A DNA stretch of 64,000 bases from contig NZ_CP021781.1 of NCBI RefSeq assembly GCF_003290445.1, positions 62,001-126,000 of the forward strand, in the 5' to 3' direction. The position numbers were made by a program, and so were the translations under genes. The stretch comes from Francisella adeliensis (GTDB lineage: Bacteria; Pseudomonadota; Gammaproteobacteria; Francisellales; Francisellaceae). This document shows, one piece after another, positions 58,635-64,000 of the stretch. The notes below the pieces were generated by a model. The model ran no database searches and was not told the DNA's origin. It saw only the letters and a program-made list of their open reading frames with translations. Positions within the stretch are counted from its first letter, which is position 1, and each line of letters opens with the position of its first letter.

Positions 58635-60320
58635 ATGCCAAAGATAGAAATGTCTTCGAATAAAGCTTTCTTAGCAAACATGCAGAAAATAAAAAGTTAC
58701 AAGGCTTCAAAGAACCTTGCTGCATATGGCTTAGAGTGGTTGTTTTTGGAGCAGAATGATTATCTTGTCCAGTGTGGCAAAGATCTGCAGGTAAGCGACC
58801 TGTATGAGTATAAAGCGCTTGCTAAAGACTGTTTTGAAAGAGGTGAATTGACATACTTTATTTTTAAAGAGGTGAAGAGACATTTTAGGGTGGCACTCCT
58901 TAAAAACTCAATAGGGACACTAGATATAGAGCTAAGCAATAAAGATTTAAGTTTAGGTGTGGTAGAGGTTGCGATTAAGCTACTTAAGAAGGCGGCTAAA
59001 AAAGGAGATTTCCTATACTTTAACGAGGAAGAGCTAGCAAGGGTATCAAGCATCGTAAATAGATTATATAATGCTGTGAGCAGAAGTGATGCTTTGAGTC
59101 AGGTTAAACTTCCTATTGCCATAAAAGAACTAGTCTCAAAACACCTTGCTAAATGTATCGCGCATAATGATTTTTTGGTATCTCAAGATATTGAGATAAG
59201 TATTAAGCCTTTGAAAGAAACATTCTCAAAGAGAGATTTAGATTTTAGTGCTAAATATAATAAAGAGGTTTTTGATGGTAAGGCATTGAAACTTACTAAC
59301 AATCATATTAAAGAGCTTTTCATCGATGAGAAAATGTATGGCCTAGATGGTAGAGTGGTTTTCGAATTAGCTTATCCTGAAGGGCATAAAGATTTTGAAT
59401 ACTTATATGATAGAAAGCAACCGTTACTTTTAGAAATAAAGGTCAGTGACAAGTTTAATTTTCTTAAAAAAGGTTCGAAAAGTGAAAATCATAGTAGAGA
59501 AGCTTGTTTTATAGCTATAGCAAATATAGAGGCCGGAAGTTATATTAAAAGCAAGGTGGCAACAAATATTTTTTCTACAGAAGTGAAGTGTGAGGATGTT
59601 AGATCCATCGAACTTAAGTTTAGTGATCCATTGAAAGCTTTATGGTCTCTCCACTCACCAACTTATGTCGACTTTAAAAAAAGCATCGATGATTTATTAA
59701 CAGACAATTTCTATTTTGATTCACTTTTTAAGCTTGATACATCAAATTGCCAAAGTATTACAGAACGATTGCCGCAGGTTTTTGTGTCATGCGTGGGTAG
59801 AAATTTCTACGATTTTTTTATTGAGCAAATGGTTGATAATCAGTGTGTTATTAAGTATTCCTCAATGGGAGATACTCCTACCTACTATGTTGCAGATAGT
59901 ATAGACAGTGCTTTTAAAAAACCTTTTGAGAATTCGCAAGATGGTGTTGAGAAGGAGTTTAAACGATATGATATCAGCTCTATTCTAACTCATGAGCTTG
60001 TTCAAAATAGTTGTGATAGCTACGTCAAACGAACACAGCTTATTCCAGATATCAGTTTCAAGAGTAGTAAAAAAATAGATATAAAGGATTCTTCTGGGAC
60101 TACAGAATTCGAAAAATTAGCCCAAACGATAGTTTACCCTGTCAATTATCTGGAGATTAATCCAGTTAAGCAGAATCAGGCTTTTACTAAACAATTTTGT
60201 CTGAACTTTGAAACTATGGTGGGTGTGCCGTTTGTTAATGCTGAGATTGATTTTACTGAATTAAAAGCTGATGATTATCTTGCGGATAGTGCTGTTAAGT
60301 CAATCTACCTAACAAAATAG
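58635..60320 (+). CDS. T6SS-locus protein of unknown function (561 aa)
   Basis: I do not recognise this protein. It is soluble and has no signal peptide or membrane segment. The N-terminal third is helical (LAAYGLEWLFLEQNDYLVQC; VKRHFRVALLKNSIGTLD). The middle has an extended beta-like part (DGRVVFELAYPEGHKDFEYL). The end is FETMVGVPFVNAEIDF. Its size is near that of TssF baseplate proteins, but I see no TssF motif. It is the first gene of the operon that leads into the icmF homologue, opposite iglA, so a structural T6SS part or a substrate is likely. Confidence 0.7.
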   Translation: MPKIEMSSNKAFLANMQKIKSYKASKNLAAYGLEWLFLEQNDYLVQCGKDLQVSDLYEYKALAKDCFERGELTYFIFKEVKRHFRVALLKNSIGTLDIELSNKDLSLGVVEVAIKLLKKAAKKGDFLYFNEEELARVSSIVNRLYNAVSRSDALSQVKLPIAIKELVSKHLAKCIAHNDFLVSQDIEISIKPLKETFSKRDLDFSAKYNKEVFDGKALKLTNNHIKELFIDEKMYGLDGRVVFELAYPEGHKDFEYLYDRKQPLLLEIKVSDKFNFLKKGSKSENHSREACFIAIANIEAGSYIKSKVATNIFSTEVKCEDVRSIELKFSDPLKALWSLHSPTYVDFKKSIDDLLTDNFYFDSLFKLDTSNCQSITERLPQVFVSCVGRNFYDFFIEQMVDNQCVIKYSSMGDTPTYYVADSIDSAFKKPFENSQDGVEKEFKRYDISSILTHELVQNSCDSYVKRTQLIPDISFKSSKKIDIKDSSGTTEFEKLAQTIVYPVNYLEINPVKQNQAFTKQFCLNFETMVGVPFVNAEIDFTELKADDYLADSAVKSIYLTK

Positions 60321-60336
60321 GAGTACGTACTGCAGT

Positions 60337-61074
60337 ATGTATACTCGCTACGGTATATCACACTTATACTATAAAAGTGACTCTGACCAAGATCGGTATG
60401 AAAAAATTGCTTACACCAAAAAACTTGCTCTTACGCATGCTAATAAGTGGTCATATACTTACGGTGACTATAGTGTGCTGAGCCCTGATTATCCACAATA
60501 TACTCCTGTAAAAGAGTTCGATATGATAGGAAAAGTTATTATAGCTAAAAGTGTAGATGAGGATTCTAAGAAGGCATACAAATTCTTTAAGAGCTATAAG
60601 ATGGAGGAGAGTGAGTTTTCTAGCGTTCAAAAAGATGAAGAGGCTGGCACATATGATGTCCTTAACAGTAAAGAGGCTATATTTTATGCTGTTGAGCTAG
60701 TTCCGGAAATGTTAGCTGAAGACAGCTCTGAAGATCCTATTGTTTATATTCCTGTTAGGATAAATATTAATTCTAACATAAATGAGTTCATGCCTCTCAG
60801 GAATGATGATCTAATTCGATTAAGAGTTACGGGATTGGTTAAATGTTTTGGTGATGAGCTGATTTCTAATAGTGCAATTTCAACAGAAAAAGCTCAGAAG
60901 AAGTTATTACAGAGACACTTGTTGGGAGCTAAGGAAAACTGTGAAGTTGCTTATACTCAAGAAGAGAAAGATGAAATCTATTCAATAGTTCAGCAGAATA
61001 AAGCTAATGATAATTCCATATTTATACATAACAACAAAGGTATTTTTTTAACCTACAAGGCAAAGGAAAACTAA
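60337..61074 (+). CDS. T6SS-locus protein of unknown function (245 aa)
   Basis: I do not recognise this protein. It is Tyr-rich and charged at the start (TRYGISHLYYKSDSDQDRY; KWSYTYGDYSVLSPDYPQY). A middle segment has EAIFYAVELVPEMLAEDSSE and an end segment FMPLRNDDLIRLRVTGLVK. It has no signal peptide, Cys motif or membrane helix. It lies 16 bp after the 561-aa gene and 4 bp before the icmF homologue, so it is part of that operon. A baseplate or effector-adaptor role is possible. Confidence 0.7.
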   Translation: MYTRYGISHLYYKSDSDQDRYEKIAYTKKLALTHANKWSYTYGDYSVLSPDYPQYTPVKEFDMIGKVIIAKSVDEDSKKAYKFFKSYKMEESEFSSVQKDEEAGTYDVLNSKEAIFYAVELVPEMLAEDSSEDPIVYIPVRININSNINEFMPLRNDDLIRLRVTGLVKCFGDELISNSAISTEKAQKKLLQRHLLGAKENCEVAYTQEEKDEIYSIVQQNKANDNSIFIHNNKGIFLTYKAKEN

Positions 61075-61078
61075 AAAA

Positions 61079-64000
61079 ATGAAAAATTATTTATTAGAGA
61101 TAATTCTTATTAGTATAGGTTGTATTTTTCTCCTATCATTTTTTATTTATATGATTGTCAAAAGGCTTAGGCTAACAGCAGATAAGAAGCTAATGATTGC
61201 AAAATATAAGCAGGTTAAAAAAGTAGTACGTAAATACAAGTTAAAATCACAAGCATGCACCTTGCATGTGGTTGACAATCTATTGTCTGGTAATGCTCAA
61301 CTTGATCGTCTCAAGAAAGATCGCGAAATGGTAGAGCTTACAAACAACATTATTATTGCTGCATCTAGCAGAGGATTGTTGCTTATAGTTGATAGGGTTG
61401 AAATAAAAAACATACAGATGCTTAAATCAACATTGGGATTGAAGTTTGAATTTTTGAATGTCCATTTTGATATATCTGAGCATTCACAGGCAGACTCTAG
61501 TTTCATTGAAGATATCTATACATCACTACCATCAAAAGATACTAAGGATTTAGTTGTGAATTTTTATGTAAATGAGGGTGTTGCTATAGAAGACTTTAAT
61601 GAAATTGTGGGGGGCCAAAATATTTTCAAGCTGTCTAAAGAAGTTAATTTAGATGCTATTTATGATAATGTGATGACATTAAAAATTATCAACAGTGATC
61701 TATCAGCACAGCAAAGCTACAGATGCATTAGAAACTTGAATAAGATTAGTTTATTAATACAGCAAATAATAGTAAACAATAGTGATAAAACAGGCGATAT
61801 TTATGTGTATTCATTATTAAATGATGAGCATAGTTTTTATTCTCGAGATGCTGGTTCAAAATATTATGGACTTATGTCTCCAAGAAACATTATTGTAAAT
61901 TTGTTAGCTTTTTCATTATCTACTTTGTTTATTGTAAATATTGTCTCAGAATTCAAATTAAAGAGAGATATTACTTTAGCTCATTATAAGAAGGTTTTAG
62001 ATTTAGATAGTCTAAATCAAGCAATGAAACAGCAGAAAAATAGAGTTAATGAGAATATTTTATTAAGCAGTATTTATCCTGAAACAATAAAGTATCACAT
62101 CATATACACGGAGTATGCTGATTTAATTGCTAAAAACATATTGTTACCTTCGTTTACTGCGGCTCATAAAATGCATGAGTTATTTAGTACTACTGTGTAT
62201 CTTATTTACTTTGTATATATGAATAACAATGAAATAAATAGCGATACCCAAAAGGTTATGAGCGTATTAGCGGGAATGACAGGACTATCTAGCCAACAGT
62301 TAACCTATATAATTGATTACGCAAGCCCTGAAGTAAAGCAAGGTATTATGGAGGTTGCTAACAATGTTGCTAAGAGATTGTACGAGGCAAAAGATAGCAA
62401 GTTAAATTATGAGCAAGAATTCGGTCATATTTTATCATTGGAAGGCTTTAACAAAAGGTATTTTGAGATTTCAGATGATAAAAGAGCTGGTGTAGTAAAC
62501 AGTATTTACAGAGTATATTTAAATAAATGTTTAATAGATTCTGTTTTGCCTAAGGTTTTAAATCACTATGTTGTCTCAGGCTCTATTGATAATGTACTTA
62601 ACTTGTACAGAGAAGAGTTTGAAAAAAGCTCTAAAAATATCTGTGGATCCCCAGCAATGAAAGCTATTACAGATGATATAGCTGTTGCGATTAACTATAC
62701 TGAAAAAAATAGAGATCGAGCAACTAACTTCAAGCAAGTGCTTACAAGAATTACTGAGGGTCTGGATAAACTAAAGTCTAATGATGAGCCATTTAAAAGT
62801 CACACGGAGCAAGAGGTTTCAGATAATGTAACTAAAATACTTATCCAGCATATAGTCAATAATATAATTAACAACTCATATAAGAGTAAAGAGCTGCCGT
62901 TGGTTTCGCCAGTAAATGATGGCTTAATGATGACATTCCAGCCTAATTTCTATGATAAGAAGTTGGTTATATCGCCACAATACTCAGAAGAATATATTAG
63001 AGATAATATAGATCCGCTTGAGCAAAAGTATCAAGGGTTATCTAGAAAATTGAATACCGAATATGGCGTTAATTTGAGCTTTTTAGATGTTTTGTATGAT
63101 AATGCAATATCAAACTATACTGATAAGTATATTGCTAGCTATCAAAATTTAATTAAGCAGTTAAATGTGCAGCCAAACTTTTTAAGAAAAATATCAAATG
63201 AGGACACGTTTACATTCTATTTGATATCAATGAGCGCTGATAATTCACAATTTAATAGTTTGATCAATTTCTATAAGGACAACATTACATTTAAAGATAG
63301 TGATGATTTTGCAAAAATTAAAAACCATTTTGCTATAGAGTCAAAGTTTTTGAATTCTAAAGGCTATTCTCAATATCATCAGATATTTGCAAAATTAAAT
63401 GATTTAATTAAAGAGGAAGGTTATGTTGACACATATCAAGAAATTAAATCTGGCTATAAGCCTTTAAAGGATGTCTATAAAAAGATCGCTGTGTTAAATA
63501 CTAATACTGATAATGATTTATATGTACTTCTTAAAAAGCATCTGGATAATGCCCAACTTGCAATTCAGACAATAGCTATAAATAGAGTGATGGGTGATTT
63601 GGATAGTGGAGTTGAGTCAGAGTACTCCTATATCAATAACTACTTACCAATGAACCTAAATTACTCAAAAGTATTACCTAACGATAGGCTAATTAGTGAT
63701 ATTGGTAATACTGGCAAGATATTTACTGTTTTCAATAGTAGACTAAAGCCATTGCTTGAGTACGATACTGTTGATGATAAGTGGGATAATAGTAGCTTCA
63801 CATCTTCACAAGAAAAAAGCTATATTGCACAGTTTAATAAAGTTTATAGTCTCAATAAATTATTGTGGGATAAAGATAATAAGCCTAAGCCTATAACTTT
63901 TAATATAACACCGCTTAAGAGTGGGGGAGAGGATTATAAATTTGCAAGTATTTTCTTCGATACTAAGAGTTATGTTAATTCTTTGAATATTGATTATATA
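61079..64000 (+). CDS. pdpB: PdpB/IcmF T6SS membrane protein (TssM-like), 3' end cut by window
   Basis: The frame is open to the last base (974 codons visible). Two membrane segments are seen: residues about 5-27 (LEIILISIGCIFLLSFFIYM) and about 268-288 (NIIVNLLAFSLSTLFIVNIV). Between them is a cytoplasmic domain, and after them a long periplasmic helical region, as in TssM/IcmF. No Walker A GxxxxGK(S/T) is found in the cytoplasmic part, a trait known for Francisella PdpB. The protein anchors the T6SS across the inner membrane with DotU/TssL. F. tularensis PdpB is about 1090 aa, so roughly 120 residues are probably missing here. Confidence 0.88.
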   Translation, partial: MKNYLLEIILISIGCIFLLSFFIYMIVKRLRLTADKKLMIAKYKQVKKVVRKYKLKSQACTLHVVDNLLSGNAQLDRLKKDREMVELTNNIIIAASSRGLLLIVDRVEIKNIQMLKSTLGLKFEFLNVHFDISEHSQADSSFIEDIYTSLPSKDTKDLVVNFYVNEGVAIEDFNEIVGGQNIFKLSKEVNLDAIYDNVMTLKIINSDLSAQQSYRCIRNLNKISLLIQQIIVNNSDKTGDIYVYSLLNDEHSFYSRDAGSKYYGLMSPRNIIVNLLAFSLSTLFIVNIVSEFKLKRDITLAHYKKVLDLDSLNQAMKQQKNRVNENILLSSIYPETIKYHIIYTEYADLIAKNILLPSFTAAHKMHELFSTTVYLIYFVYMNNNEINSDTQKVMSVLAGMTGLSSQQLTYIIDYASPEVKQGIMEVANNVAKRLYEAKDSKLNYEQEFGHILSLEGFNKRYFEISDDKRAGVVNSIYRVYLNKCLIDSVLPKVLNHYVVSGSIDNVLNLYREEFEKSSKNICGSPAMKAITDDIAVAINYTEKNRDRATNFKQVLTRITEGLDKLKSNDEPFKSHTEQEVSDNVTKILIQHIVNNIINNSYKSKELPLVSPVNDGLMMTFQPNFYDKKLVISPQYSEEYIRDNIDPLEQKYQGLSRKLNTEYGVNLSFLDVLYDNAISNYTDKYIASYQNLIKQLNVQPNFLRKISNEDTFTFYLISMSADNSQFNSLINFYKDNITFKDSDDFAKIKNHFAIESKFLNSKGYSQYHQIFAKLNDLIKEEGYVDTYQEIKSGYKPLKDVYKKIAVLNTNTDNDLYVLLKKHLDNAQLAIQTIAINRVMGDLDSGVESEYSYINNYLPMNLNYSKVLPNDRLISDIGNTGKIFTVFNSRLKPLLEYDTVDDKWDNSSFTSSQEKSYIAQFNKVYSLNKLLWDKDNKPKPITFNITPLKSGGEDYKFASIFFDTKSYVNSLNIDYI

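Overview
The window is an AT-rich chromosomal segment of a gammaproteobacterium, almost certainly a Francisella or close Francisellaceae relative. The strongest pointer is the iglA-iglB-iglC-iglD cluster at 54500-58416, which encodes the Francisella-type (T6SS subtype ii) sheath, tube and baseplate proteins; IglC has no close counterpart outside this family. The core genes (14-gene nuo operon, gatCAB, acnA, class II ilvC, lolB-ispE-tRNA-Gln) fit the same assignment. Several proteins are clearly diverged from the F. tularensis sequences as I remember them, so a non-tularensis lineage is more likely. Species cannot be fixed by eye.

Layout. 1-10500 holds the end of a YfcC-type carrier, tRNA-Glu with its own promoter and terminator, hemW with a GtrA-like membrane protein, a DyP peroxidase, aconitase A, a PilT-type ATPase, and the divergent ilvC/ilvY pair with a visible LysR-type operator. 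10500-19500 holds valS, a large unrecognised protein with a C-terminal PD-(D/E)xK nuclease site, a DUF4336 protein, lactate dehydrogenase (lldD), a nitroreductase, and a small accessory island. In that island a Nudix gene and a 45-codon secreted-peptide gene are tandemly duplicated, and the second Nudix copy has decayed. 19500-27000 holds gatCAB, a HlyD-type adaptor with an ABC-exporter-like protein whose ATPase domain has lost its catalytic motifs, and a WaaL-type O-antigen ligase.

27115-41579 is the complete nuoA-N operon for respiratory complex I, with a good promoter just upstream. It is followed by a CPA1-type cation/proton antiporter with a nucleotide-binding-like tail, a gamma-carbonic-anhydrase-like protein, lolB, ispE and tRNA-Gln. 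45700-53000 is mixed: an M14 peptidase, a YggT protein, an MHS-family transporter, a ComEC-like DNA-uptake channel with a degenerate C-terminal domain, a small protein that may come from a mobile element, PnuC, and a short-chain dehydrogenase broken by one frameshift.

53196-64000 is a type VI secretion locus. iglABCD (minus strand) lies head-to-head with a plus-strand operon of two unrecognised proteins and a PdpB/IcmF (TssM) homologue that runs off the window. The head-to-head layout, the absence of pdpE/pdpC next to iglD, and the unrecognised 561-aa and 245-aa proteins ahead of IcmF differ from the classical Francisella pathogenicity island as I recall it. This may be an alternative (FNI-like or new) T6SS island. 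No CRISPR array, insertion sequence, integrase or rRNA was seen.
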